NCBI RefSeq assembly: GCF_011075055.1
Contig: NC_058147.1
Coordinates: forward strand, 62,001 to 126,000
Reading direction: 5' to 3'
DNA: 64,000 nt
DNA from: Mangifera indica
Lineage: Eukaryota; Streptophyta; Magnoliopsida; Sapindales; Anacardiaceae
In this document: positions 11,740 to 24,799 of the stretch, in pieces
Layout: every line of letters starts with the position of its first letter
How positions within the stretch are numbered: the stretch's first letter is position 1
The notes under the pieces: generated by a model
Told to the model about the DNA's origin: nothing
Seen by the model: only the letters and a program-made list of their open reading frames with translations
Database searches by the model: none
Translations under genes and position numbers: made by a program

Positions 11740-12232
11740 GAAAAAACGACACTAAAGATCGCTGCTATCACCCTCTTTCTCACCGTCGACTTCGTAACGG
11801 CTAGCCGGCAGTTCGGCGGTGGCGATTGCTCATTACTCTGCCGATCTTTCTCTGATCTCTCTGATCCTCTCAAACTAACTTTTACTTTTGTTTCTCTTTT
11901 TTTTTTTTCTTCGTATCATTTCCGATACAAGTCGTCGAAAGGTACTAATCGACTCTCTTTCTCTCTTCACTCGGTTTAATTCTTCACTGATTATGATTTC
12001 GTTTCAAAGAATATGAGTGGATAATGTTTTTATTGTTAGTTGTTGATTACTATGATAAAAATCTGATTTTGAGTATTGTTGAATAAATATTTTATTTGGC
12101 CGGTAGGAAAATTAATTTGAACGGAAGAAATTTCGATCAGCATGTTCCTTCTTTCTTATTAATCTAATATAGCGTTTTTCTTTCTCTGTTTCATCCGTCA
12201 GGTTTTGGGTTTCATATTATTTTTGTTGGAAA

Positions 12233-14072
12233 ATGATTGGATCGTTTCTTACCAGGGGACTAGTGTATGCTGCTAGCAACTTAGATACTCATTTTGATTT
12301 GTCCTGGTATGATTTTTTTTTTTTTGGTTGAAATTTAAATTCTCTAAATGTGCTTGCAGGTTGGTTTTTGGCTACGCTTATCCAGCATATGAATGCTACA
12401 AAACTGTAGAGATGAATAAGCCAGAGATTGAGCAACTTCGCTTTTGGTGCCAGTATTGGTATACTGAAAACTTTTTTTTTTTTCTATTTTTGTGTTATGC
12501 AAATTTTTTTAAAGCTTTTTGATGTGGGTATCAGTATATATATTTGCTTTTGGATTCCAGGATTTTGGTTGCAGTTTTGTCAGTTTGTGAGAGAATTGGT
12601 GATGCCTTTATTTCATGGTAGGGAATCTTAATTTGAATATGGTGGCAATACTTTGGGATTAAATGTGTTTAATTTTTTCTCTCTAATTCTCTTTTCTATC
12701 CTGGTTTCCTTGAAGGGTTCCAATGTACAGTGAAGCAAAGTTAGCATTCTTTATATATCTGTGGTTCCCCAAAACAAAAGTATGCAAATTTATTGGGCAG
12801 AATTACAATAGTTATTTCATGTGTAATGATATGGTTACAATTATATTGGTTCATAGTTTCTAATTACCTATAATCTATTACTTGGGTCAGGGAACTACTT
12901 ATGTATATGATTCATTCTTTAGACCATATGTTGCAAGGCATGAGAATGAAATTGATCGTAATTTGTTGGAACTGAGGACTAGAGCTGGAGATATGGCAAT
13001 TTTATATTGGCAAAGGGCTGCAAGCTATGGACAGACAAGAGTTTTTGAAATTTTGCAGTACGTTGCCTCACAATCAACACCAAGGCCTCCCCCTGCCAAG
13101 GTACATGTCAAGGCTGTAAAAAAGATAGAGCTAATTACTCTATCCTTTAACATTATCATTTAGCATTTACCGTACTTACCATCTTGTTTTATTGCTTTAA
13201 TGGTTTGCGGGCAGTTGCAATAATATTTTGGTCAATGTGAAAATAGGGTCTATTCATTAGGTGGCAGCATCCTAATTAAGAAGTGGTTTAACAAAAATTA
13301 CAGTTGATTATTTAATTGCACCTGATATGTTTCCCCTAGTCATAGTTTAACTAAACTAATTGCTACTTTTCTCTCAGGAGATATACATTGGGCCAACCAG
13401 ATTACATATTTATATTCATGATTGTTACTTTGTATTTGCATATCAATTCTCTGGGAAGATGTCACGATTGAATGAAATTAGCCACCATTCTTTCTCAGTT
13501 GAACTTGTACTTTGACATTTCAGCCATGGCAAGATGTAAGGGCTCGCCAACGTACTGCTACCAACCAGTTACCAGCTACAGCAACTCCACCAGTGACTGA
13601 AGAACCACCATCTCCAACTTCCAATACATCTTCAAGTGAGCACCGAAAGGAAGTAGGTGAAGAGGCGGGTCCCTCACAAGTGCCTGAAGCTGCTCCTCCT
13701 GCAAGAGCAAATTCTCTGAAAGCTAATTCTGCTACCTCAAACACGCGAAAGGTTAATCCTGCAGCCTCAAATGCACAGAAATCAAATTCTTCTGTCTCAA
13801 ATGCTCAAAATGCAAATTCAGCATCCTCCAATGCTCAGAAAGCAAATTCTGAAGCCGCAGATGCTCAAAAAGCAAATTCAGTGTCCTCCAATGCTCAGAA
13901 AGCAAATTATGCAACCTCAGATGCTCAGAAAGCAAATTCAACCTCAGAAACTGCCAGCAAGACTATACCAACTGAACCAGAAGCAATGCAGTTGGATCTG
14001 GTGTCTGCTGTGGCTGTTGAAAATGCAAATCCTCCCCCAAAGGAGCCTGTCATGAGGAAACCATTCAGGTAA
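12233..14072 (+). CDS. HVA22: HVA22-like protein, g/h type (TB2/DP1 family)
   Basis: Six coding exons: 12233-12264, 12360-12458, 12561-12617, 12716-12779, 12891-13100 and 13524-14072; phases sum to 336 residues. HVA22/DP1/Yop1 proteins are reticulon-like ER membrane-shaping proteins; plant members are often stress or ABA responsive. The N-terminal 120 residues are a textbook TB2/DP1 domain (MIGSFLTRGL, FGYAYPAYECYKTVE, EAKLAFFIYLWFPKTKGTTY, ENEIDRNLLELR) with hydrophobic hairpins. The C-terminal half is low complexity, with a 10-residue repeat at about residues 214-300. The annotated end (...VMRKPFR) departs from the family. A single missing G at about 14054 would instead give the conserved MEETIQVT...RLRR ending with a stop at 14099-14101. 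The 5' leader (about 11750-12230) is CT-rich. Long T-runs follow exon 2. Convergent with the E2FC gene. Confidence 0.92.
13702..13960 (+). repeat. 30-bp coding minisatellite in HVA22
   Basis: Degenerate tandem 30-bp units encode variants of the decapeptide SNAQKANSxS (for example SNAQKANSEA, ADAQKANSVS, SNAQKANYAT, SDAQKANSTS), about eight copies counting the weaker ones. In frame, so copy-number change would not shift the gene. Confidence 0.8.
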
Positions 14073-14939
14073 CACATAACAGATTGAGGAGAAACCATTA
14101 AACAACTGAAAACTCAGAATTTAATGGTTAGACAGTGGTATTGTATTACTGTAAAAAGACTTTGCTGTAAATATGCTGTTGTATTTATCTTCTGTTTCCT
14201 TGGTTGCTTCATTTTTTGAACATTGAAATGTAACAAAAAGGGATGGTGGGTTGATGAGAGTTGATTAGTGCAAGCCTTTAATATGCAGGTTGTTGGAAGG
14301 TGATTTAGCCACCTTATTTGTAATTTGATGAGTTAAAATTTTTTTTATAGATTGAGCTTGTTTCAGTATGTAAAATTAAAGCTCGAGTTTGATTTGCACT
14401 TGTTCATTTTGAACATGAGCAATTCGGATCAAATTCAGTCCTAATTAAAAGTGTTTCAGTTATATGGCTTATTAATATAAAGGAACTAGCTACATGTTGC
14501 ATATTCTTTGCCTTACTAATATCAAGGAACCAGCGTTGGGCAGAAGAAAGGAATGAGGTTCGACACTTGGCCACCTTTTTTCTAAGCTTCTCTTTATTTA
14601 GTACTCTCATTAAGTTAAAAAAAGATAAAAAAAAAAATTCTAGCTACAAAATTTACAGTATCAACGTCCATTTAATAATGTCAACATGGACTGACAAGGA
14701 CTTTCTCGTTGACGGTACCAATGTCCATTTAATGATGCTTGTGAGCTTGTAGCTGAGCCACGGTAGAGTCATCGCCAAGGAGGTCGCTTTTGTCCAGAGT
14801 TCATGAACTGTAAGCTGTAGAGAACATGGTAAATGTATACATTTTCCTAAGGATAAAATAGGGTAAAATCAACCTTAAAGCTGTTCCCAGTGCAAGAACA
14901 CATCGAACAGATTCCAGTCACTCAAAGTTGAATGTATTA
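14073..14939. other. Convergent intergenic region HVA22/E2FC
   Basis: Holds the two 3' ends: HVA22 3' UTR (AT-rich, with gtaaatatgctgttg-type tails) and the E2FC 3' flank. Open frames at 14404-14610 and 14567-14752 show no protein-like features. Confidence 0.5.
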
Positions 14940-17900
14940 TTAGTTGCTCCACAGATTTGTGATGCTGACTTCAGGATCTGATCTGAACCAATAATCATCA
15001 TCATGCTGCAACATTTCAGATGCACACAACTTAGATGAAGTTCCTTTGATTTGAAATTGAAGACCATGGAAAATTACACAAATTGTTGGAGAGCCATTTT
15101 GAAATGTCCATATATACTTACATCACAGTCTGAAGGAATTATCTTCTGAATCCCACATATCTCTGAGCTCATTGAGCTGAATGTTTCACAACTTTTTTTA
15201 TTATCCTCAAGTTCCAAGGACGGCCCAAAGTTTTGAACTCCGCATAGGGTACTGTTCCAAGATGGATTTGCTGATTGGGCATGCTCAATAGTCACCCCAT
15301 CACCTTCACTTTGGTATTTGCTGCGATTACCATGAAAATAGCCGTTAAGAGAAAAATGAAAAAAAATATAAAGAAAGCAACCAACATAAGTGTTACAACC
15401 ATGAAAAATTTTCATCACCCTAAAACTACTTAAGACCCACGATAGCCCACATTAGTGTATTGTAGTGAGAGGCGTAGAGAGAACCAGATAAATGATGCAT
15501 GCTTGATTACAAGAAAATTAAGAATACCTCAGAAGGTACAAATCAATAGGCCCCGTGGTACTTCTAACAATCATTTTGTATTGTCTTGTAGGATAACCAA
15601 TATCCTGCTCATTATAATAGTCAAGCAATCAAATAAAAATACAATTCAAATAATTCACACCTAATCCTTCCACTCACCTCATCAGGATCAGGAACTTCAA
15701 TATAGCTTGCTTGAGGAGCTTTAATTGCAATCAGTGTCTCATTCTGTGACAAAAATGGCAATGCCATGTCAAGAGACCATCAACTAAAATAAAGATTTCA
15801 AGGACATTCTGAAATTTAAAGAGAAATTACCTGGAAGCATGGAAGACTGGCAATATCTTCCTCTGTTAAAAATAAGCACCTACATAAGTTCGTAAATTAT
15901 ATCAATCGGAGAAAGGGAGACCAACAGGAAAACTATAATGTGGAGCCAAATTTTATTCTAAATAACACTTAAACAACAAAAATAAGTACTTTTGATGATT
16001 CTCATTTTCCTCCAAGGCCCTCAGAAGCTCCTGTTTTTCCCTGAAGAAAGCATATGATGACAGCTCAATACATGAGAGAGAAAAAGTAGACTGACAAGTT
16101 GGAAAAGTCATGGTTAACTAACCTAATACAATCGTCAATCCTCCATTCTTCAGCATATAGACTTTCAACCTCAGCCTGTCATCAAACCAAGCGTAATAGG
16201 CAATTAGGAAGACAAATTACTGTAACATGTTTCTTCCAACAAGCCGGAAGCTCAAATTTCACCAAACCAAAATCATTGATGTTTCATCTTTTATTGATTA
16301 TGATCAATTAAAAGGAACCTAACGATATTCTACCGTTGATATCACTTTTTATCTATCCCCCTCATTAATTAATCTTTTTATATGTAAGTCTTCAGATGAC
16401 CATCATGACAACTACCTGAACCTACATTTAATGCCAGATCTTAATTAGTACAATGAAGAAAATGAATCTTCTAGATTATTTCCTCTAATTATTAAACCTG
16501 TGAGGGTGCAAACTATTTTGCATAGCTTGAACACAAAATCTGCCATTGAACACTAAAATAGTTAAGCCATAAAACTAATTAAGTTACAAGATGACTGATG
16601 TGAGGATTTCTACCAAGTCAGCATGCTAAGCACAGGCAAACATGACAGAGAACTGATCCGAAACACAAAGCAAAGTAGCAAACCATACAACACAAGAAGC
16701 TTAAATGCTTATCAACCAACATAATAAATACATGAAAGAGATTCAAATCAATTTTCACCTTCAATGTAGCAACTTGATCATCCAACTCCTTCGGCCCTAA
16801 ACTATCATATCCCCTGTTTATGAGGACCATTGGTCACTATATGTTTTAAAAGAAGTAATAAAAATTAGATCAATATAATTACTTCCAGCGTATGTGATTC
16901 TTTGAAGTTTTCTCTATCAATCCAATTCCTTCAAGGACATTAGTTATATCATATATCCTCCTTTTTTGAACCTGTTGAAAATCATAAAATTAATACAACA
17001 CACACAAACAGAAAGAACATAAGTCATAACAAGACTTGCCACGGGATCAAATTATGGCAAGGAAACACTTGTAAAATTTGCTTCAACTATGATTTCAACA
17101 CTGATTGTATTCGGACAAAAACATTCAAAACTGTTACTAGGTTATTAAAATTTTCAAAAGGAATTGTTAGAATGTAAGTTTTATACCTCCAACACTTCTG
17201 CAGTATGGTTCAGATCAAGGGTGCCATCTTTAGCCTCATGAATCAAATTGATGAATTTCCTTGTTAACAAGCCTATCATGTGAAACAGCACAGTAAACCC
17301 TCATAGACATATACAATTGCCATATCATAGCTGAAACTAAATATTCCATGAAACATGCCAAGCGAATGCATAAATGTCCATCTTTTTTATGCAATAGTGA
17401 GACCGAAGCAAGGCATAGCTCAAACAGCCCTTAATTGAGCTAAATTTACCTAAAGAACTGTCATATCGGCAACTATTAGATGGATTCCAACCACTTGGAG
17501 CCTCTGGCAATGAAAGCAGGGACAAAATAAAGGGCATTAAACCTATCAATCAAAATAGCTCAACATATTTACATGTGCTATGATAAACAAGTAGATGGAG
17601 AGTAAGGGCACTACCAACATTTGGTCTTTGAGTCACAGACTTTTTTTGTTTTAAAACTTTTGATTTGCTATTAATTTTACCACCTATGCAGGATTCTGGT
17701 TCTGGCCAAGGATCATTGACTACTTTCCTATGTCCAGGGGTGGCTGATTGTCCAGTAGTCTGAGTCAAACATTTGCCTGATTCATTTGTTTGCTTCAACT
17801 GCAAATATCATTAAAGCATTCACAATAAATGCAACAAAGATCATATTAAATAAAAAGATTAATTATACAAGACAATAATGAATCCACCAAGTCAATTCTT

Positions 17901-18850
17901 TTAGCAATGATTGTAAAAAAATAAATCTGCCACTTTGCATAAGCTGAGGTTAAAACTCTATAAGATTACACCAAACCTAATTAAAGTAGAAATGAAGCCT
18001 GCCAGTTGCTACACCAGCCACATCCAAGTACTCAAAAGCAGTATCCTAAATCAGAAGTTTTCCCTTCTTTTCAAAAAATATCCATTAAACACAACTTAGG
18101 CATACAAAAGCGTCACACAAATTTTGAGGGTAGTTCAACTTGAATCAAGATAATTTAAGATTATTCTAATGTCCAATAGTATCAGAATAAGCCGCTAACA
18201 TTATCTAGTTGTACAGAATTTAAACCTTACAGATGCTGGCACTATAAAATAAGAATGGAAAAGGAAACAACGACCTTTTTGCAAATCTCTTGTTACCAAC
18301 TGAAAAATAGCTTCAATTCTCATGTAAGATCTATTAGTAAATGGATCATAATCATCAATGATAAACTACTCAGTATGACCTAAGGTAGCAAGTCAGCAAA
18401 AAATATAGATGGATAAATAATGCTAGAAAGTAGAAAATACAAAAACTGACAACAAAAGACACTTAGAAATACAAAAACCTAGAATTCAAATAAAATAATG
18501 AAAAGCCAAAAACAGTAATGTAGACGATAACAACAAGTAGTATCGCATGTAGAGAACTGAATATTGAAGGGGAAAAAACTCACCGCAAGCATAGCAAAAG
18601 CGGAATGCGTGTCGTCCCTGTGATTAATATTATGAACAATATCGGAAGAGTGATTGAAGATAGTATTATTAGTATTATTTTGAGAGTGATTTGAAGGAAA
18701 GGGAAGCCTGCCAAGGAAGGAATGGTAGAGTGGATTAGTAGCGATGGAAGAAGATGAAAGAGTGTGATGGTGAGGTTTTGGCTCAAGAAACTGAAATTGA
18801 AATTGAGAGGTGTGATAGGGGCGGGTCGGATCTTCGCTGTAGTTTGCCAT
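14940..18850 (-). CDS. E2FC: E2FC-type E2F transcription factor
   Basis: Thirteen exons: 18850-18584, 17798-17615, 17503-17450, 17272-17187, 16971-16883, 16813-16759, 16175-16123, 16040-15990, 15879-15831, 15743-15678, 15604-15528, 15320-15122 and 15005-14940; phases sum to 431 residues. E2F proteins pair with DP and bind TTSSCGSS sites to control S-phase and endocycle genes; E2FC is the RBR-regulated repressor type. Visible parts are the winged-helix DNA-binding domain at about residues 163-228 ([36 protein letters not shown]), a leucine-rich dimerisation helix ([19 protein letters not shown]), the marked box ([28 protein letters not shown]) and a C-terminal Rb-binding motif ([18 protein letters not shown]). 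The start [13 protein letters not shown] matches E2FC better than E2FA/B. No damage seen. No E2F site was found by eye in its own promoter. Confidence 0.94.
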
Positions 18851-19674
18851 TACAGTCAATTACAATCACTGTGTGTGTGAGAGTAAAGAGGCTTGAGAGG
18901 GAAATAGAATGCGAGATTTTATTTGTAAATGGGAGGGAGATTGAAGAGAGGCGGCAATACAGTGAAACAAAAAGATGATAAAGGGAGCGTGAATAAACCG
19001 CGCAGTGGAGCGGCGAGTTCGAATGCTCACGGCCCCCGCCTTTCGGCTGTCCCAGATTTTATTTTAAATCAAATAGAGGCCCAAAACGACTACTCCACTC
19101 ACTCAGCCCAAATATTCAGGATTTCTCACCAGTCGTACAAATAAACTGTTTCAGGAATCAGGATGGTATAAAATTGACAACCCACCCACTCAACGTCAAA
19201 TCGCTGTCTACCCGGCAATGGCAGCGCCACATCAAAACTTACCTTCCTTTTTTTTATTTAATAATGCAAACGAACCAAACTTAATCTTGTGCTGGGTGCT
19301 CTAGATTAGAGCTGTGCTTGCTTGAGATAAACTTTCTTCAAATTCCGCTCAGTTTAAATTCATTCCTATTTGCAATTTCTATTTCTGAATTACAAATTAT
19401 AATAATAAAACTGTATAGCGTACAGTAGAGGGTTCATAACTGAAGATATAATGACATATTATTCAAAAATTTAAAATTTCATAGCTTACAGCTAAAATAA
19501 ATTACAAGCTGCAAGTAATAGTTGCTCTAATAAAAAAACACAAGCTTGCCCCTCCCACTTAGGAGTTGCATGTTTACAGCTAGAGTACACAATTAGAAAC
19601 ATAAGATATAATCCAAACAAATGCTATGCTAGTACACATTCCCATCCTCAATTGTTGCCATGGAACTGGTATTA
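18851..19674. other. E2FC promoter / TRM6 3' flank
   Basis: E2FC and TRM6 lie head-to-tail on the minus strand, 825 bp apart. The 150 bp above the E2FC start codon is purine-rich on the plus strand. No gene supported. Confidence 0.5.
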
Positions 19675-22600
19675 TTAGCTGCTACATAACCTAGTCCCAC
19701 TCAGAATGTATCCTCCAAATCCACTCATTTGCATGCATGGATGAGTTCTTGATGGAAGAACCTGCAATTTATCACATCATCTCCTTATCAATCTAAAATT
19801 ACTTGAAACACATAAATCTAATCATTTCTACTTCTCCAATCTATCCGAAACAACATGCTTTTCAATAACATCTGCATAAAGACGACAACATTACAACAGT
19901 GGTGGGTTCTACATCTATAGCCCCCTGAACATTTCTACCATAAAATTTTTATAAAAAGAATAAAAATTTACTCAAATAAAGCAATTCAGAAGCACAGAAA
20001 AAGGAACCTGATATTCACGAAGCCAAGGTTCTGAAATTTGCAAACCAATTGCCATTTTCCCAAGCTGTAGATTGTGCATGCATGTTGCAAGAGGCTGCAG
20101 TGTAAGGAAAAAAAATATGAAGGCATGCTCAATAAATGAATGCCAAATGATTAAAAAAATTACATATTCTATCTATTATTTATAAAGAAAGAATATAGCA
20201 AGACATTCAAGATGAAATGTTGACCTCATCATCTTTAATGTGTCGACCTGAAATTTTTAGAACTCAGCTCAAACCATTTAGGTTACAAACATTTAGATTA
20301 CAAATTTAGTAGATCAAGTTGACCACAAATATTGTCAATGCATCAGCATTACTATTCTAAAGCTTCATTTTGAAAAAAGAATGGGACTATCTAATTTGAA
20401 ATAGAAGTCAAATTTAAGCAAATAACCTGCAGATACTGGTGATAGATTGCAAAAGGGGCTGAATATGACAAAAGTGGCAGGAGATCTTTAACTAAGCTCC
20501 ATGCATCAAGCTCTGGCGCAGCAATTATTAGGCTGCAAAAAGATTTTGGAAGTTAGAAAAGAGGACATGCTTCTTTAGATTAATAAATCAATCATCAACA
20601 ACCATATCTACCTAGAAAAACCATTTTCTTTCCACAACTTAAAGGCTTCTTGGGATGCCTTCTCCCCAGCTATTCGGGATTTGCAAACCTTGCTCACAGG
20701 GGAAAGAGTAGCCTCAGAATTAACATCAGGGACCCCGTTTTCAGATGAAAAAGATACTTCCATGATAACAGATGAAGAAACTTGTTCCTGAACAAATCAA
20801 TACCCCAATAAAATCAGACAACTGAAAATTGAAACCTATGTAAACAATAAGAGACACTCACGTGTGACTGGATATCCATATTACACATGTTTTCATCCTG
20901 ATCACTTCGCTCGGAAGTTTCATTTTGAGGTAGACTAAAATCAGTGAGAGAAGCCCGCACAATCCTGAAACAAGAAAAGCTTAAGAACTGTCACAAGACA
21001 CTTCTCTATTAGAGAAAGGAAAAAGAAGAGAGAGTAACCAATTCATTTTCTATTACACAAGCCAAGGCTAGCAGAAATAAAATACATTCATCCTACTCGG
21101 TAATCCATAAAATGCAACAATAAACAAAACAATAATGAAAATCTAAGCAAATATTTATGCAAACTTAATTCTTTCAACCAATCCTGCTTTAAAAAAAATT
21201 TCCAACATAAACTCAACAGTTATAATTGAGAGGAACTAAGTTTGATGTTCTGAAGTAGCACCGCTAAGGAATAAAATAAAGCTCAAAGAGAGATGTACCT
21301 CTTGCAAATTTGATTACTGAAGTTAAAAATCCTCACTATATCCATGGGATACGGTGAGTCTCCAAGACAAGTGTTGCAAACATAACCTGTGTCTGTAAAT
21401 GAAAGGTTATCAGAAAACAGAGGGCATACCAAACATTTGCTCTAATCTGCATGAAACAAACATAACAACTTGCATAGGAAACCAATATATAATGGATAAG
21501 AAAGTTTCAGATGGTAATTCACAAATCTACAACTGGTTATCACTCAATTTCTAGGGCACCAAGAGAATAAAATCATTGCAAACCTCCTAAGCGTTCTGCC
21601 ACAGCTCCAGTAAGAAGGCCACCAGCCATATCAACCACGAGAACATCAGAATTGAATGTCACATTTGCCATTGAAAGCAGAAGAGACAATGTATCCACTC
21701 GCAAGAATCTGCCTCACGTGCAAACAGGTAAGAAAGCATGTATTCACAGAATTAATTAATCTGATCAGAATACTAAAAACCAATCCATTTGTTATTACTT
21801 AACACCACAGAATATTGTTATAAAGACACAACTAGCTAAAACCTAACTGTCAACGAATCTCACCATGAACACCAGCTTTCAAAATAAAACAAATAATGTA
21901 CCATACCACAAGAAAAACATAAAAGATACTATTACACAATGCATGTATCTTCACAATATTCTTTAAGCACAGTTATAGAAAGAACTATAATCAAATAGCC
22001 AAGACTTTAAGAAAATAAAAACAAGCAGTGATAAGATTACCCGATTCTTGCGGGATTTTTCTTGAAGTATGCCTCACATATACTGAAAAAAATAAAAACA
22101 AAAAGGGATGAGAAGCACAAGTCATGAAGCTGAAGAAATCATATGACACCATCATAATTTATTTATACTTAAATGTTGAGAAATGATAAAATTTGATCAA
22201 TCATTATATAAAAATATTGTCCATTAAATTATTTATACATAAAGCCACCATTAAAAAGGTTGGCACATATTCAATCATTTCAGATGGTTTTCATCAATTT
22301 TCATACTTTGCAAATTATCCCAATATCCTTGTCTTAGTAAGCTTCTCTCATCCTATAAATCCATCACACTTTCACCTCATCTAAACTGTGCTCCTGCTCT
22401 TACCTTAACACTCCCTTAAATCAAATTGACATACAAAGGCATATTATAAATTTTTTATAAGCAAATCAAACAACAAAAGGAAATTTTTCTGTTCTCTTTT
22501 GAATTGGAAAAAGTAGGCTATCCCACACTTTCAGTCTTGAACCCATAAAGTTACAGGAACTTCAGCACTAAAAGTCAGCTTAAATTTGATGTTCAGTAGA

Positions 22601-23910
22601 ACTTCCTCTTTTTATTAGAAACAAGGGAAATAGGTTGTGGAGAGTGGATACTATACTTAGCCAAAGTAATTTTTTTAATTTATTATCTACTAACACAAAA
22701 AGTAATAATTATGCATACAGTTGGGCAATGACTCCAAATAGGCACAAAAACCTAAAAGCATTAAAAACACAGCATATGGAACTCAATTTCAAAGTGAAAT
22801 AACTATATGCTAATATCTAGAACTCTACCATTAAGAATAAAACCAGTAGAGTGATCTTATAAAGTTCAGAATCTACTAACAAGTAGATAACGAAACATTA
22901 GAGCCTCTCTATACATATATAAGAAGTAAGAATATTACCTTCCAGTGAAAGGACGCCTTACAAGGACTCTGGGTGCATACTTCTTTTGCTTTTTAAGCCT
23001 ATACTTCTCCTGCACATGGATCAAACACCAGCCTTCTTTCAAATGAGCACTTCTTGGAGTGGCATGTGCTCGCCATAAAACATATTCAAAACAGGAATAA
23101 CCTTGCCTGTGAGAAAGATGTTTTCTTGCCAAATGTTGCACTGTTAGCTATAAGCGCTTCAACAATTTCGTCACCTGTCGCACCCTGCCTGCATGAAAAG
23201 ATAAGAAAAAAATAGAGGAAAAAATGGTCAATTCAATTTTTTTTCATGAGAACATCTTAGAGAAGATAGAGCCTTGTGCTTGAAACTAACATATGTTCTC
23301 ACCGCCTCATTGCATCTATATCTTCACCAGTTAAATTTTGGGCTTTATTATTATCAACAATAGCTCGATTGTCTCTTAACTCATCTTTCATTTCAATAGT
23401 TTCTTTTTCTTGAAGATCATCTGTAGAGCAAAAATCCAACAAAAATATGTATCAGAATAGTGCCAATCAGCTACAAACTTAGCTTAAGCCACATGTAACC
23501 AGAATGAGCAGTTAGAAATACTCAATTTCGAAAATGAAGGAAAAACACTTGATCATGAAACAACTAGAGTTACTCAAACTAACCTCCTGCAGAGGGAATA
23601 ACACGAGATAAATAAGGCCCTTCCTTCCCATTATCAACTTGAAACAGACAACCAAAAGGACACCCAATCAACGGCTTCAAGGAACAATTCTTATTTCCAA
23701 TTTTCAAAGTCCTGCATAATTAAGTAATTAAAAAGCTACGTATAGATTGAGCGGTCTTGAATAAATAATAATATTAACAACTTACGAGCCGGCAGTGAGA
23801 CGAGCAAAAACCACACGGTCGCCGTCGTTGATGTCAAGCAATACACTGCAACCTTCCCATGTCAATCTAGGATTTCGTACTGGAAAAGATTGAAGGTTAT
23901 TTTGCGACAT
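19675..23910 (-). CDS. TRM6: tRNA m1A58 methyltransferase non-catalytic subunit TRM6
   Basis: Thirteen exons: 23910-23786, 23711-23584, 23420-23303, 23188-23107, 23009-22939, 22082-22041, 21708-21584, 21392-21299, 20964-20862, 20787-20612, 20532-20427, 20094-20008 and 19761-19675; phases sum exactly to 447 residues. TRM6 (Gcd10) pairs with catalytic TRM61 in the nucleus and helps bind tRNA for N1-methylation of A58, including initiator tRNA-Met. Recognisable blocks are VLLDINDGDRVVFARL near the start, KIGNKNCSLKPLIGCPFG, GATGDEIVEALIANSATF, KYRLKKQKKYAPRVLVRRP, RVDTLSLLLSMANVTFNSD and VVDMAGGLLTGAVAERLG (a Rossmann-like fold without a proper SAM site, as expected for this subunit). A hydrophilic insert (about residues 262-330) precedes the C-terminal HEENG-like segment. 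Intron 4 uses a GC donor. Only 108 bp separate the start codon from the MULE target duplication. Confidence 0.95.
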
Positions 23911-24009
23911 CCTCCTTGATCCTTACTGAACAAATATAATTCAGATAAAAAAATAAAATAAAATTCAAGCAAGAACAAAGTTTGCATTACTAAAGCTTAT
24001 ACTTGCTCT

Positions 24010-24018
24010 TAAACAAAA
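24010..24018. repeat. MULE target-site duplication, left
   Basis: taaacaaaa, identical to 29563-29571. Nine bases is the Mutator superfamily signature. Confidence 0.9.
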
Positions 24019-24140
24019 GGCCAAAGCACTATTTCCCACCCAAGGTTTACTGTTTTCCCAAATATGCACCCTTTAATTATGGAAACACCAAAAACCTACC
24101 CACCAGTGATTAACTTTAACACTTTCCGTCAGAGAATGAT
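24019..24140 (+). repeat. MULE left terminal inverted repeat
   Basis: Pairs with 29443-29562; both contain the blocks tttcccacccaaggttt, atggaaacaccaaaa and aactttaacactttccgtcag. Confidence 0.9.
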
Positions 24141-24799
24141 TAAAATGACTGTTTTACCTTTTTCAATTGAAATGACAGAAATGTCCTACATGCCAAAAGA
24201 CATAATTACCCTTTTCATTAAAATGACCTAAAGACCCTTAAATAAAAATACCAAAATGACCTCTTAATTAAATAACCAATTTTTCATATTCCAAAATTTA
24301 ACCAGCAATTTCTATGGCCTGAAAACAATGCAGCATTTAGGTTTGAATTACAGATTTTTGCCTGGAACTGCCTTGGATTATGATGGAATGAAATGCAAAG
24401 AGTTGTGTAATGCAAAGGACAATACTGGCCTGCTTGAAAACCTGGAAATGCAAAGAGTTGTGTACTGGAATGCATGCAATTATAGAATTTAGATTCATAA
24501 ATCAACACTCTCAAACATAGAATACTTCAGTGAGCACTAATCCAGAAAATAGATTTGTAGAGAACATTTCACTGAGCTATCCAAAAAATTTACTTGTACA
24601 AAATATTCAACTTGGTAATAATCCAAAAAATTTACATAAGGGAAATCCCCAGTTTCATATATTCAAAAAAACCCCTAGTATTCATTGCATTTGTGATTGT
24701 GGATGCTATGAGGAAGAAAATGAAACAAACTGACTTTCCATGGTTGGGATTGTTCTTCTCTGATATAAGGGAAAAAAAATGATTAGGTTTAATAAAACA

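Noticed and set aside
18851..18859. E2FC starting at MTVMANY
   Set aside because: The first codon is TTG; the ATG at 18848-18850 matches the known E2FC start.
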